Source of the DNA: CAVPMW01 sp963706515
Lineage (GTDB): Bacteria > Chloroflexota > Anaerolineae > Anaerolineales > UBA4823
DNA: 64,000 bases
NCBI GenBank assembly: GCA_963706515.1
Contig: CAVPMW010000022.1
Span: 1 to 64,000, forward strand
Direction: 5' to 3'
In this document: piece by piece, positions 36,198 through 45,553 of the stretch
Position numbering within the stretch: the stretch's first letter is position 1
Layout of the letters: every line of letters starts with the position of its first letter
Notes under the pieces: model-generated
What the model saw: only the letters and a program-made list of their open reading frames with translations
The model's database searches: none
What the model was told of the DNA's origin: nothing
Program-made: the position numbers and the translations under genes

Positions 36198-37097
36198 TTA
36201 GGTCAGCTCCTGCAGCTGCGGCTCTAAGCCGAGCCGATTGATCAGCTCGGTGTACTCGTCGAGGGTTAGCTTGCGCCCCTTCCCTGAGGCAGCGATCAGC
36301 GCCGCCTCCATCATGTTGGTGCCGAAGGAACGCCCTTCAATCGCCGGCGTTGAGGTGATCAGGTATTTAATGCCAGTCTGGCGGAAGAATTCGACATCTT
36401 CGTTGGTGGTGGTATTGGTCGCGACGATTTTCCCGGGCAGTTTTTCGGGCATGTGCCGCTTAATGTAATGGCAGTCGCCGGCGATGACGCTGGCTTCCTG
36501 GTAATAACTGACATACTTCGGCGCGCGCTCTTCCTGTTTCTCCCCGGTAGGGTAAAGCCATTCAAAAGGTAAGCGGCTGACCACCGGGACCAGCAACCCC
36601 GCCAGCCGCCGGAGCTGGTTCAGGCTGTGCAGCGGGATGGGCAAGCCAAGGGCGAACATCAGATCCCCAAACACACACTGGTAGCCGGCGTTGATGAAAG
36701 AGGTAGCCATTCCCCACCGGTCGGCGCCGGTCATAATGAAAGCAGTGCGCGAGGTCAGATATGAGCCAATATTAGCCTCGATAAAGGGAGCCAGCCTGCT
36801 CTCCAGGGTGATTTTCAGACCTGTGCCGTCAACCACCGGGGTTATCTTGACGTAGCGAACCATTTTTTGGACAGAATGAAGGGGGTACCACTTGTTATCG
36901 ACCAGCATTCCCAGGTCTGCCCCACCCACACCGAAGGCGTCCACTTTGCCATCCAGCTCCCGGTAGAGCTGAGCAGCCTTTTCCATATCGCCGTCTGTGC
37001 CTATCCGCTCAATGCTGACTTGTTCGCCCAGCAGCTCGATCTCGACAGCTTTATTCCGTTTTGATGAACCCAGGCTGATGCTGACCGCTCTTTTCAT
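36198..37097 (-). CDS. Conserved protein of unknown function (often labelled quinate 5-dehydrogenase)
   Basis: A 299-residue soluble protein beginning MKRAVSISLGSSKRNKAVEIELLG. It contains GVGGADLGMLVDNKWYPLHS and a later LITSTPAIEGRSFGTNMMEA. I recall Chloroflexota and clostridial proteins with this opening annotated as quinate 5-dehydrogenase, but there is no clear Rossmann GxGxxG, so I do not assign that activity. ATG 37097 follows AAGGAG at good spacing. It is translationally close to the nucleotidyltransferase-like gene. Confidence 0.55.
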   Translation of the reverse strand: MKRAVSISLGSSKRNKAVEIELLGEQVSIERIGTDGDMEKAAQLYRELDGKVDAFGVGGADLGMLVDNKWYPLHSVQKMVRYVKITPVVDGTGLKITLESRLAPFIEANIGSYLTSRTAFIMTGADRWGMATSFINAGYQCVFGDLMFALGLPIPLHSLNQLRRLAGLLVPVVSRLPFEWLYPTGEKQEERAPKYVSYYQEASVIAGDCHYIKRHMPEKLPGKIVATNTTTNEDVEFFRQTGIKYLITSTPAIEGRSFGTNMMEAALIAASGKGRKLTLDEYTELINRLGLEPQLQELT

Positions 37098-37229
37098 ATG
37101 GAATTTTCTCCTTCCACCACCATTTTGCGGGGCACGCCATGAGTATACCTTAATTCTCAACGGCAAGAACAATAAAAAATGCAAAACCCCGGCATGTTAC
37201 CCGCTCAATCGACCCCTGTGCCGCGATGA

Positions 37230-37235
37230 TATAAT
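37230..37235 (+). promoter_or_regulatory. -10 element upstream of the aminotransferase gene
   Basis: TATAAT at 37230-37235 with no clear -35. The transcript would run through the 54-bp palindrome before reaching ATG 37397. Confidence 0.4.
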
Positions 37236-37285
37236 GGATGCGTTTCCATTTTCATTAGGAGTTACGCCGTTGAAGGAAAAATAAT

Positions 37286-37339
37286 CCGGAAATAGGGGTG
37301 TAGGGCGGGCGGACGCCCGCCCTACACCCCTATTTCCGG
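37286..37339. repeat. 54-bp near-perfect palindrome in the aminotransferase leader
   Basis: Arms 37286-37311 and 37314-37339 are 26-bp perfect inverted repeats around a 2-nt centre, starting CCGGAAATAGGGG. No T-run follows on the plus strand; on the minus strand ATTATTTTT follows, so it could end leftward transcripts. It lies between a -10 box and the aminotransferase start. Confidence 0.85.
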
Positions 37340-37396
37340 CAATTTCTTAGCGAACTGCGAAGGTCTTATTAATAATACGCAGGTAGGAGGTATGCG

Positions 37397-38317
37397 ATGG
37401 AAGCCCCCAGGTATGCATATTTTCAAGGAAAAATCGTCCCCTACTCTGAGGCAAAAGTCAGTGTGCTGACGCACGGCTTGAACTACGGCACCGCGGTATT
37501 CGCTGGATTACGTGCTTATTGGAACGCCCAGGAGGAGCAGCTTTATCTCTTCCGCCCGGGGGATCACTTCCAGCGACTGCTCCAGTCCGCCCGCCTGCTG
37601 CTGATGGACCTCCCGGTAACCCCCGATTCCCTGACGGAAACAACCATCGAGCTCTTGCGCGCCAATGAATATCGCCAGGATGTTTACATCCGCCCCCTGG
37701 CATATAAAGCCGATGAGATTATCGGGGTGAAATTACACGGTCTGAAGGACGAGCTGGCGATCGCGGCAATCCCGTTCGACCGCTATGTTGTTAACGACAC
37801 CCATGCCCACGTAACTTTTTCCTCCTGGCGGCGGGTAGATGACAATATGATCCCCGCGCGCGGCAAGATTAGCGGTGCGTATGCCAACTCGGCATTTATC
37901 AAGACCGATGCGGTGCTGGCGGGCTACGACGAGGCGCTGGTTTTAACGCAGGAGGGTCACATCTCCGAAGGCAGCGCGATGAACATCTTTATGCTGCGCA
38001 ACAATGTGTTGGTCACCCCGCCCATTACTGAAAATATCCTGGAAGGCATCACCCGCCGGACGGTGATAGAGCTGGCCAGCCACGAGCTGGGCCTGCCGGT
38101 CATTGAACGACCCATCGACCGGAGCGAAGTCTATCTCTGCGAAGAATTCCTGATGTGCGGCACAGCCGCGCAAATCACAGCCGTCACGCAAGTTGACCAC
38201 CGCCCTATCGGTTCCGGTGAGATGGGACCGGTTACTACCCGCTTGCGGCAGATGTTTGACGATGTGGTGCGAGGCTGCTATCCGAAATATCACTCGTGGA
38301 ATGTAGCCGTGTATTGA
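37397..38317 (+). CDS. ilvE: Branched-chain amino acid aminotransferase
   Basis: A 306-residue fold-type IV PLP aminotransferase. Early THGLNYGTAVFAGLRAYW, the PLP lysine region KISGAYANSAFIK, EGHISEGSAMNIF and the late EEFLMCGTAAQITAV match IlvE. It catalyses the last step of Val, Leu and Ile synthesis. AGGTAGGAGGT precedes ATG 37397. It converges with the metallophosphoesterase gene, 5 bp away. Confidence 0.92.
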   Translation: MEAPRYAYFQGKIVPYSEAKVSVLTHGLNYGTAVFAGLRAYWNAQEEQLYLFRPGDHFQRLLQSARLLLMDLPVTPDSLTETTIELLRANEYRQDVYIRPLAYKADEIIGVKLHGLKDELAIAAIPFDRYVVNDTHAHVTFSSWRRVDDNMIPARGKISGAYANSAFIKTDAVLAGYDEALVLTQEGHISEGSAMNIFMLRNNVLVTPPITENILEGITRRTVIELASHELGLPVIERPIDRSEVYLCEEFLMCGTAAQITAVTQVDHRPIGSGEMGPVTTRLRQMFDDVVRGCYPKYHSWNVAVY

Positions 38318-38322
38318 GCAAA

Positions 38323-38883
38323 TCACTCCAGCCAGAGAAGCTCTGCTTTTATTCTTCCGTCCGAAAATATATGTAACAATCCGATACTGGGAGCCGCACT
38401 TTTGGGCTCGGGAAAGTGAGCCGAGCCGGGATTGAACACGAGCTGCTCTCCCATCCAATGGTTAACCGGCCGGTGGACGTGCCCAAAGACGATCACTTGC
38501 GCTTGAGGGAAGCCTGCCATTACCCGCGGCTGAAAGCGCTCCAGGTGATAGCCGTTCGCCATGTAGTACATCCGGTCAAGGAAATACTCCTTAAAGCGAC
38601 CGTGACCATGCGTCAGGCCGACGCGGACGCCCTGCAAGGTTAACAGGCGGCTGGCTGGCAGGTGCCTTAGCGATACCCAATCCCGGTTGCCGCGGACGGC
38701 GCTCACCGGGGCAATCTCGCTAAGCTGGTCGAGGACGGTCTGGATGGAGATATCCCCGGCGTGCAGTATCGCCTGGACTCCAGCTTGCTGGAAAGCGTCC
38801 AGGATCGTGCGATTGAGCTGGCGGGCGCGGTCGGGTACGTGCGTATCCGCCAGGACTCCCACGGTGAAAGGTGGATTATCCAC
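38323..38883 (-). CDS. YfcE/MJ0936-type metallophosphoesterase
   Basis: A 186-residue calcineurin-like phosphoesterase with all metal motifs in order: LADTHVPD, HAGDIS, VRGNRDW, THGHG and FGHVHRP. This small group hydrolyses phosphodiesters. It overlaps the upstream tandem GNAT gene by 8 bp and is the last gene of the ten-gene leftward operon headed by the ABC ATPase. Confidence 0.88.
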   Translation of the reverse strand: MDNPPFTVGVLADTHVPDRARQLNRTILDAFQQAGVQAILHAGDISIQTVLDQLSEIAPVSAVRGNRDWVSLRHLPASRLLTLQGVRVGLTHGHGRFKEYFLDRMYYMANGYHLERFQPRVMAGFPQAQVIVFGHVHRPVNHWMGEQLVFNPGSAHFPEPKSAAPSIGLLHIFSDGRIKAELLWLE

Positions 38884-39962
38884 TCGCGGCGGACCTCATC
38901 TCCTTATCATACACGATATATTCCTGCGTCACCGACATCCCAGCCCGCTCGTATAGGCGGGTAGCCCCAGTCTGGCTGCGGGCGTCCACCGAGAGACCGA
39001 CCCGGCGTTTGCCCCGCGGGTAGAAGGCGTTGAACATCTGCAGAAGGAGCGCCATCCCCAACCCCTGGTGTCGGTAGGCCCGCCGCACCCCCAGGGTGTT
39101 CACCCAGCCGTTGCCTCCATCGAATGAGCCCAGCGCCGTTCCCGCTACCAGGTCGCCCTGGAGGGCTGAAAGCAGCCAGGCCTGGGTCGAAGTCTTCGCG
39201 CCCGATGAGGTTTGTTCGCCATCCGGCAAATTCGGGGAAAATGCTCGTCCAGTGATCTCTGAAGGCTTCCCGCAGGGTAGAGTATATCGCCAGGTCGTCC
39301 TCGCCCCGCAGATACGGTCGCGAGGTTATCCCAGCCGGCCAAACGGGCTGCGCAGGAGGGGAATCCAGCTCGATCTCCATCACGTAGACGTGGCGCACTT
39401 CCTTGAAACCGTTCTTTTCCAACAGGGTCACCGCTCCCGGGGCTCGCTGATTAATATAGATGCGCAGGATCACCTGGCTGGCTGGATCGCACAACGGGAG
39501 CTCCTCACGCACCCGGTCCTCGTACAGGCTCAGCAAGGTAGTCCCGATTCCCAGGCCGCGAAAATCCGGATGGACGTACCCTTCTCCACGCAGGACGACG
39601 TGCTGGTTTATCCTCAAGAACTCACCGTAACCCACCAGCATCCGGTCACCTACCTGCGCGGTCTGGGCGGTGGGAGAAGCTGGCAGTTCCTGGTCTGGCA
39701 GCGCTTGCGCTGCCAGACCAGGAATTGCGGAATGCCCCTGGCTCTCAGCGCCAGGCGCAAGTACGATCCAGGCGTCGCTCTGTGGGTTGAAACCAGCAAA
39801 TTCCCAATTACGGGCAATCTCGTAACTCGATATATTTGCCCAGTCGTTGAGCGACTGGTAGCAGATGTTGAGCAGGCTGGCAATAGCCGGCTGGTGCTCA
39901 GTTGTCGGGTGACGTACCTCGAATCCGGCGGGTAGCTCGATTGGTTTGGCTTGCTCCATCAT
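38876..39962 (-). CDS. Tandem GNAT acetyltransferase with in-frame palindromic insertion, one frameshift
   Basis: Two GNAT domains. Domain 1 has VHPDFRGLGIGTTLLSLYEDR and LEKNGFKEVRHVYVM; domain 2 has LGVRRAYRHQGLGMALLLQMF and LYERAGMSVTQEYIVY. The frame breaks near 39182 (an extra base after the codons for EDFDP) and resumes with AWLLSALQGDLVAG to 38876; intact length about 361 residues. Residues from about 70 to 105 of domain 1 are an insertion, absent from the paralogue at 43252-44271, encoded in part by the palindrome at 39684-39727. ATG 39962 (or 39959) follows AAGGAG and overlaps the MFS stop. Confidence 0.8.
39684..39727. repeat. In-frame palindromic element inside a GNAT gene
   Basis: Perfect 18-bp arms 39687-39704 and 39707-39724 with a 2-nt centre; with one wobble the stem extends to 21 bp. 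The gene frame reads IPGLAAQALPDQEL across it. The element lies in a linker-like stretch that is missing from the tandem GNAT paralogue in the same operon. Confidence 0.8.
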
Positions 39963-41210
39963 ATTGTCTCCTTGACAAGGCTTTCTTCTGGTGTGTTCGT
40001 TTCTTGATGGATGGCGCGGCGGATCAGCCACAGCACCGGCGAAAGGATAATCCCGGTCAGTGATAGAGCTGCCTGGACCGAGACAAATTTACCGACTAAG
40101 CCGACGAACGGCCCGGTGATGATCTGGCCAATTGCATCCATCTGGCTGCTCATGGATAGCACCGTAGCGCGCACGCTGGAATCCAGGCGCTGGTTGACCC
40201 AGGTCGTGTAAAGCGGATCGTTCAGGCTGCGCACGATAGCGATGATCCAAATCAGCAGCAACGCCGGAACGAAGCTGCTCGTCAGCCCAAATCCGATCAG
40301 GCTGGCGACCAGGATGGCGGAAGTAACCAGCATCACTCTGGCGATATTCGCACCGCTCTGGGTGTCCAGGCGGCGGCGCAAGATCTCCGTTGCCCCTGTG
40401 CTGAGCAGCAGGCCAACGATATTAATGATCCCTACCCAGACCACAGGTTGGAGAGCCAGCGCCTGAGGCAGTCCGATCCCATCCACGATGTGTTTCAGCC
40501 ACAGGCGATCGTAACCTTCACTGTACAGTCCATAGAACAATCCCACCCCCATGATCGTCAATAATACCGGACGGCGGCGGAGCATGCCCAGTCCGTTGCG
40601 GAAGGTAGCGATCATGCTCTTCCAGGTATCTCTTTCCTGAGGCGGTTTGCGCTGGAAACCCGACTCGGGCATCCCCAGCGCCAGGAATAAGGCGAGCAGG
40701 AGAAAGCAGACGCCGCTGAGCAGGATCGGTACGTTAACCTTAGCAAGCCCCAGGACAACGCTCAGCGGTATGCCGAGCATGGCGCCCAGGTTTGCAAACT
40801 GCCGGCCGCGCAGGAAAGCCGGACCGGCAGCTGCCTCGCCAATCTCGTCAGTAATCCAGGCCTGGGTGGCTCCGCTGGTAAAAGTATAGCCAATTCCCCA
40901 AAGGACCTGTCCAAGCAGGATGGGCAGGAATAACGGCAAGGCGCCCCAGACCAGGAATCCCAGGCCGATCAACACGTATCCCAGGATGACAGATAGCCTG
41001 CGGCTGTAGACATCTGCTACGACGCCAGTTGGCACTTCGAACAAGAAAATCGACGCCTCCAGGGTGGTCCCCACCAGGACCAGCTGGAGGGGGTTGAGCT
41101 GGGCGGTCGTCACCTGGTAAAGCATGCTCCACGTTGAAGGCAAGCGCAAACAAGAGCGAGCCTGTCCCTTCCAGGGTCAGGAATACGGTCAAAGCATTGA
41201 GCTTTTTCAT
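39959..41210 (-). CDS. MFS transporter, drug-efflux-like, one frameshift near the start
   Basis: The start ATG 41210 overlaps the amidase stop and encodes MKKLNALTVFLTLEGTGSLL. An extra base near 41131 breaks the frame; the second piece continues STWSMLYQVTTAQLNPLQLVLVGT and EVPTGVVADVYSRR (the MFS loop 2-3 motif) to 39959. About 416 residues and 12 membrane segments when joined. The N-terminal GT/E-rich helix and GVVADVYSRR resemble antibiotic exporters. Its place among acetyltransferases supports a detoxification role, by inference. Confidence 0.82.
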
Positions 41211-42592
41211 GTCAAGGGGTCATGCAAATGCCAGGTCGTGGCGCCTTCGAATGCATCTGCCGCCTGGAGCAGGGCAGCCTCCTCCCATTCTCCAGCGACC
41301 AGCTGCAGACCGACCGGCAGTCCCTGCTGGTCAAACCCACAGGGCAGTGAGATGGCTGGCAGGCCGGTCAGGTTGAAAGGTGCGGTGTAGCGCGTCAGCC
41401 GGCGCGCGCTCTCGATCGCATCGGGTCCAGCGATCAAGGGGGCTGGGGTGGGGGTGGTGGGAAGTAAGAACAGCGACTGTGGTGGGAGAAGCTCCATGAA
41501 GCGACGGCGAAGCTCGGCCTGGGCGCGGCGTGCCAGCACCAGGTCGCTGGCGGAAACAGCTGATCCATCCTGTAGCCGCTGACGGATATCCGCCCCAAAG
41601 CCATCGGGATGCTCCTGCAGGCGTTCTCTGTGGAAGGCAGCCGCTTCACTGACTACCAGCATCCCGTTCGTCCTGGCAGCCAGGTACAAATCCGGCAGCT
41701 CCAGCTCGAGGACCTGGCAGCCGAGCTGGCTGAAAACATCTGCTGCTCGATCGACAGCCGCCAGCACGTCCGGATCGGTAAGCGCGAAGTACTCGCCGAC
41801 CAGCCGCAGGATGCGCCAGCCGTGCAGGCTTTTGCCAAAGGCTGGACTGCACTCTTCAGCAGGGCGGTCCACGCACACAGGGTCCTGAGCATCGTACCCG
41901 CATATGGCTTGGAGCAGGAGGCTCACATCCTGGACGCTGCGCGCCAGGGTACCGGCGTGGTCCAGGCTCCAGCTTAAGGGAAGCACGCCGCGCAGGCTTA
42001 CTCGCCCATATGTAGGCTTCAAACCGACAATCCCGCACAGCGCTGAGGGGATGCGGATCGAGCCGCCAGTGTCGGTCCCGAGCGAGCCGAGACAGAGCTG
42101 CGCCGCCAGGGCAGCGGCACTGCCGCCGGAAGAGCCTCCGGAGACCCGGTTCAGGTCCCAGGGGTTGTGGCACGCTCCAAAATGAGGGTTGACATTGGTA
42201 ACTCCCAGGGCGATCTCGTGCATATTCAGCTTACCCAGGAAAACCGCCCCAGCCTGGCGCAAGCGGCTGATTGCCCAGGCGTCCTCGCTGGCTGGCTGCT
42301 CGCCGAAGAAGGTGGAACCGGCAGTGGTCGGCGTCCCCTGAATATCGTAGATATCCTTGATCGCCAGAGGCATGCCGTGTAAAGCTCCCCGGTAGTTCCC
42401 CTGGCGGATCTCCTGGGTGGCATGCTCGGCTTGCTCCAGCGCCGCTTCGGCAGTTAGCGAGATAAAGGCATTTAACCGGGGGTCCAGCTCTTCGATCCGC
42501 TGCAAACAAGCCTGGGTCAGGTCGAGCGGTGTGGTCTCGCCATCGCGGATCAATGCGGCAGCCTGGCTTAGGGTCGTGGCTGGAAGGTTCAT
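41207..42592 (-). CDS. Amidase signature family enzyme
   Basis: A 461-residue hydrolase with the Ser-cisSer-Lys triad: Lys in MPLAIKDIYD (about residue 78), the Gly/Ser-rich VSGGSSGGSAAALAA and the nucleophile region GTDTGGSIRIP. It is a GatA/AtzF-like amidase, but gatB and gatC are not adjacent, so a role in tRNA amidation is not suggested. It overlaps the MFS gene by 4 bp and is 2 bp from the HAD gene, all in one operon. Confidence 0.9.
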   Translation of the reverse strand: MNLPATTLSQAAALIRDGETTPLDLTQACLQRIEELDPRLNAFISLTAEAALEQAEHATQEIRQGNYRGALHGMPLAIKDIYDIQGTPTTAGSTFFGEQPASEDAWAISRLRQAGAVFLGKLNMHEIALGVTNVNPHFGACHNPWDLNRVSGGSSGGSAAALAAQLCLGSLGTDTGGSIRIPSALCGIVGLKPTYGRVSLRGVLPLSWSLDHAGTLARSVQDVSLLLQAICGYDAQDPVCVDRPAEECSPAFGKSLHGWRILRLVGEYFALTDPDVLAAVDRAADVFSQLGCQVLELELPDLYLAARTNGMLVVSEAAAFHRERLQEHPDGFGADIRQRLQDGSAVSASDLVLARRAQAELRRRFMELLPPQSLFLLPTTPTPAPLIAGPDAIESARRLTRYTAPFNLTGLPAISLPCGFDQQGLPVGLQLVAGEWEEAALLQAADAFEGATTWHLHDPLT

Positions 42593-42594
42593 TT

Positions 42595-43239
42595 TTATTT
42601 AGTCCCCTTTCGATCCGGATTAATCTCGCCCACCAGCAAATTCTGCAAGTCGGTCGTGGCTTGCTCTACGGACGAGAACAGCACCGCAGTCCATCCGGCT
42701 GCCTGCGCGGCAGATACATTCACCCCGGAATCATCGATGAAAATTGCCTGCTCGGGGAGCATCTTCATCTTCTCCTGGACGAGCTGGTAGATGCGTGCGT
42801 CCGGTTTTTCCAATCCGACCTCGGCAGAGATAAACAGCTCGTCGAATGCATCGGCGATGCCCCAGCGGGTCGATATTAGCGCGCGCAGGTTGCTCCAGTT
42901 GTTGCTCAGCAGGGCGGTGCGGTAATTGCGCTGCAAGGTGCGCACGTAATCAACCAGCCCCAGATCCAACCGGTCGCCTCCCCAAAAGGCATGCTGGATA
43001 GCTGGTAGGTCCTGGGGCGACCACCCGGCGAGCTTGCACAGGTTCAGCCAGTGCTCCTCGGCTGAAATGTGCCCGAGACCGGCTTCGGTGGCAGATGGGC
43101 TGGCGAAGACCAGCCCATCCAGCTCTGCATAACTCAAGCCCAGGCGCTCAGCCAGCTGCTGGCGCGGCCGGCGGTCCTCGGTGCGCAGCAATACGCCGCC
43201 TAAATCCCAGATGACCACCCATCTCTGCATCTTGTGCAT
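42595..43239 (-). CDS. HAD-IA family hydrolase, YihX-like
   Basis: A 214-residue haloacid dehalogenase-type phosphatase. Motif I reads VIWDLGGVLL (the DLGG variant typical of the YihX subgroup), motif II LLSNNW, motif III Lys in GLEKPD and motif IV FIDDSGVNV. The substrate is probably a small sugar phosphate. It lies 12 bp after the tandem GNAT gene and 2 bp before the amidase. Confidence 0.87.
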   Translation of the reverse strand: MHKMQRWVVIWDLGGVLLRTEDRRPRQQLAERLGLSYAELDGLVFASPSATEAGLGHISAEEHWLNLCKLAGWSPQDLPAIQHAFWGGDRLDLGLVDYVRTLQRNYRTALLSNNWSNLRALISTRWGIADAFDELFISAEVGLEKPDARIYQLVQEKMKMLPEQAIFIDDSGVNVSAAQAAGWTAVLFSSVEQATTDLQNLLVGEINPDRKGTK

Positions 43240-43251
43240 GTCCCAGGCAGG

Positions 43252-44271
43252 CTAGATTTTCACCATTTTGCGATATGCAGTAAAACGCTGCTGCGGTCGG
43301 AAGCCGACGCCTTCGTAGAGCCGCAATGCTCCGCTCAGGTTCTCAGTATCGACCCCAAGAGCTGCCTCCTGCATGCCAACCTCTTTGAGCGTATGCAGAG
43401 CCGCAACCAGCAGCGCCCGTGCCAGGCCTTGCTTCCGGTATGGCCGGCGGACGAAGATGTTTTCCGTCCAGCCGCGCTGGCGCTCGAATGCCCGGTTCTC
43501 TTCTGCGATAACATAGGCCATGACCATCCCGGCGATCTGGTCGCCGCACCAGCCAACCCGCCATAGACTGGGATCGAACCAGGGTTGTTCCATCCACATT
43601 TGCAGGGTTGGCTCAGCCTCGTCGCTGGAACCCCAGTGGTCTCTGAAAGCCTCCAGCGAGGCGGCATGGATCAACGGTATATGCCAGTCCTCCACAGGGC
43701 GGATCTCAAATCCCTCCGGAAGTGGAGCTTCGGGGATTTCTTCCATGTCGGGCCGGACCATCAGGTAGAAGTGCCGCATGGGCTGGTAACCTCCCGCCTC
43801 CAGCAGTGCAATATAACCGGTTTCAACATCGTGCGCCCAAGCATCCAGCCAGCCCGGATGACCGCCAGGCTGTTTGTCGGCGATTTGACGCAGTCTATTC
43901 TCATTGTATTGCAGCATGGCACGTCCAAGCCCTTTGCGCCGCCATTCAGGCAGTATGGAGCCGCTGTGATGATAGACTCGCGTGCCATCATTTTCCGTCC
44001 ACCAGTGTACGCGGCCATAACCGATCACTTTGCCGCCCACTTCGGCGAAGATGCAGTCCCGGTACGGATCGAAGTTCGGCAGGCTTTCGAGCTGCCAGGT
44101 AACGTCTTCCACGGTATCGAGGCTGTCGATCCCATCTGCCTGGCGCGAAGTATTGATCACCGCTGCGATCTGCTCATAATCGTCTGCGCCCCGGAAGAGG
44201 CGGAAGCGCAAACCGGGCAGCGCCGGCGCCTCTGGTATCGTAATTTCTGTAGAAAGCAGTGTAGTGCGCAT
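43252..44271 (-). CDS. Tandem GNAT acetyltransferase
   Basis: A 339-residue protein with two GNAT domains. Domain 1 has SILPEWRRKGLGRAMLQYNENR; domain 2 has IFVRRPYRKQGLARALLVAAL, both the acetyl-CoA pyrophosphate loop Q/RxxGxG/A, and ends LYEGVGFRPQQRFTAYRKMV. This mycothiol-synthase-like double arrangement also occurs in aminoglycoside-type acetyltransferases. ATG 44271 follows AGGAG. Acceptor unknown. It is a paralogue of the gene at 38876-39962. Confidence 0.85.
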   Translation of the reverse strand: MRTTLLSTEITIPEAPALPGLRFRLFRGADDYEQIAAVINTSRQADGIDSLDTVEDVTWQLESLPNFDPYRDCIFAEVGGKVIGYGRVHWWTENDGTRVYHHSGSILPEWRRKGLGRAMLQYNENRLRQIADKQPGGHPGWLDAWAHDVETGYIALLEAGGYQPMRHFYLMVRPDMEEIPEAPLPEGFEIRPVEDWHIPLIHAASLEAFRDHWGSSDEAEPTLQMWMEQPWFDPSLWRVGWCGDQIAGMVMAYVIAEENRAFERQRGWTENIFVRRPYRKQGLARALLVAALHTLKEVGMQEAALGVDTENLSGALRLYEGVGFRPQQRFTAYRKMVKI

Positions 44272-44340
44272 AGCAGCTCCTATTATCTCGACCCATGCGA
44301 CTGGATAAACGACCTGCCGCAAGGATATTTTCTCCGTAGA

Positions 44341-44922
44341 TTATTCCTTCTGCTCGGAGGCGTTTGCTTGATTCGCCAGCCAATCCTGGCGAGTAATGCC
44401 CATGTAGATCAAATCCCAACGCCGGCCCTCCCGCCGCAGGAGCTGGCGGACGCGTCCTTCGTGCACAAAACCGACTTTCTCATAGGATCGAACCGCGCGC
44501 GGGTTGTATTCGAATACATCCAGGGTCACCCGGGGCAGGTTGAGCTCGTTGAATGCGTAATGGAGCATGATGCGCATGGCATCTGTGCCATAGCCTTTTC
44601 CCCAGTCCTCGCGCTCTCCCAGGCCGATGCCCACATAGGAATAGCCGTGAGACCAAAGGTTAATCTCAAGTGCCATATCGCCGATCAGGCGGTCATCTTC
44701 CAGCGTGCGGATGCCAAAGTAAAAGCTCCGTTCTTTTCTCTCGTTTAGCAGCTTCTCTACCCATTCAATCGCCCTGGGGATCGAGGTAATCTCAGTCGGG
44801 GTGCTGGATAGCAGGCGGTGATATTCCGAATCGCGCTGCCAACGGACGAAAGCTTCGGCTATAACCTTGGGTTCCTCAGCGCTCAACCGGACCAGTTGTC
44901 CCTTGAATAAATTTTCGCTCAT
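44341..44922 (-). CDS. GNAT acetyltransferase, RimJ/RimL type
   Basis: A 193-residue single-domain acetyltransferase. It opens with LFKGQLVRLSAEEP and carries the acetyl-CoA loop IGLGEREDWGKGYGTDAMRIML plus LDVFEYNPRAVRSYEKVGFVHEG. RimJ-like proteins acetylate protein N-termini or antibiotics such as spectinamine-like amines. It is one of three adjacent paralogues; the WDLIYMGITRQDW ending is shared in form with the other two. Confidence 0.88.
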   Translation of the reverse strand: MSENLFKGQLVRLSAEEPKVIAEAFVRWQRDSEYHRLLSSTPTEITSIPRAIEWVEKLLNERKERSFYFGIRTLEDDRLIGDMALEINLWSHGYSYVGIGLGEREDWGKGYGTDAMRIMLHYAFNELNLPRVTLDVFEYNPRAVRSYEKVGFVHEGRVRQLLRREGRRWDLIYMGITRQDWLANQANASEQKE

Positions 44923-44963
44923 TTCCGCACCTTTATCCGATCATTCATTATGTAGATGAGCAC

Positions 44964-45537
44964 TTACACAGCGGCTCGTTCCTGGTTAGCCACCCACTCG
45001 GAACGCAGGATGCCCATGTGGTGTACATCCCAGCGCTGGTTATCGCGCAGCACGTACTGGCGGATGGTTCCTTCCCGGCGGAAGCCCACTTTTTGGTAAG
45101 AGCGGATCGCCCGCTGGTTGTAATCCAGCACCGAGAGGCTCACCCGGCTGAGGTTCAGCTCGCTGAAGGCATAAGCCAATCCCAGGCGCATGGCGTCGCT
45201 GCCATAACCTTTACCCCAATAATCCCGCTCCCCGATTCCGATGCTCACGGTACAGGAACCGTTGTTCCAGTGCGTGCCCCACAAAGCGAGAAATCCGATC
45301 AGGCGATCCTCTTGTAATGTATGGATCATGAACAGGAAGTCATTGGGATCTTGCTTCTCTGCCCTCTCCTCAAACCAGGTTTGTGCCTGCTTGAGCGAGC
45401 GCGGTTGGTAGGCATCGCTATCCATTAAGCGGTGGTATTCGCTGTCCCGTGTTCCAGCGGTAATACGCTTCAGCTTCGTTCAGCGGATTTTCGACGGAAA
45501 GTCGCACCAAATCGCCCTGGAATAGGTTGCTGTCCAT
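44964..45537 (-). CDS. GNAT acetyltransferase, RimJ/RimL type, one frameshift
   Basis: ATG 45537 opens MDSNLFQGDLVRLSVENPL; an extra base near 45448 (after YYRWN) breaks the frame, which resumes RDSEYHRLMDSDAYQ and continues to 44964. The acetyl-CoA loop IGIGERDYWGKGYGSDAMRLGL and LDYNQRAIRSYQKVGFRREG follow. The intact length is about 190 residues, like its neighbour at 44341-44922, of which it is a close paralogue. Confidence 0.82.
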
Positions 45538-45553
45538 TGTGACCACCCTCTCG

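Noticed and set aside
37234..37284. 16-codon ORF (MDAFPFSLG...) before the 54-bp palindrome as a leader peptide
   Set aside because: Its ATG overlaps the TATAAT box and it has no ribosome-binding site.
38340..38375. CCGTCCGAAAATATA similarity to the REP-like element
   Set aside because: It lies inside the phosphoesterase coding sequence and lacks the partner arm, so it is chance.
41207..42592. GatA of the tRNA amidotransferase
   Set aside because: gatB and gatC are absent and the gene sits in a GNAT/MFS operon; the amidase signature is shared by many other enzymes.
43585..44748. 387-codon plus-strand ORF across two GNAT genes
   Set aside because: Antisense to two well-supported acetyltransferases, spans their intergenic gap and has no domain.
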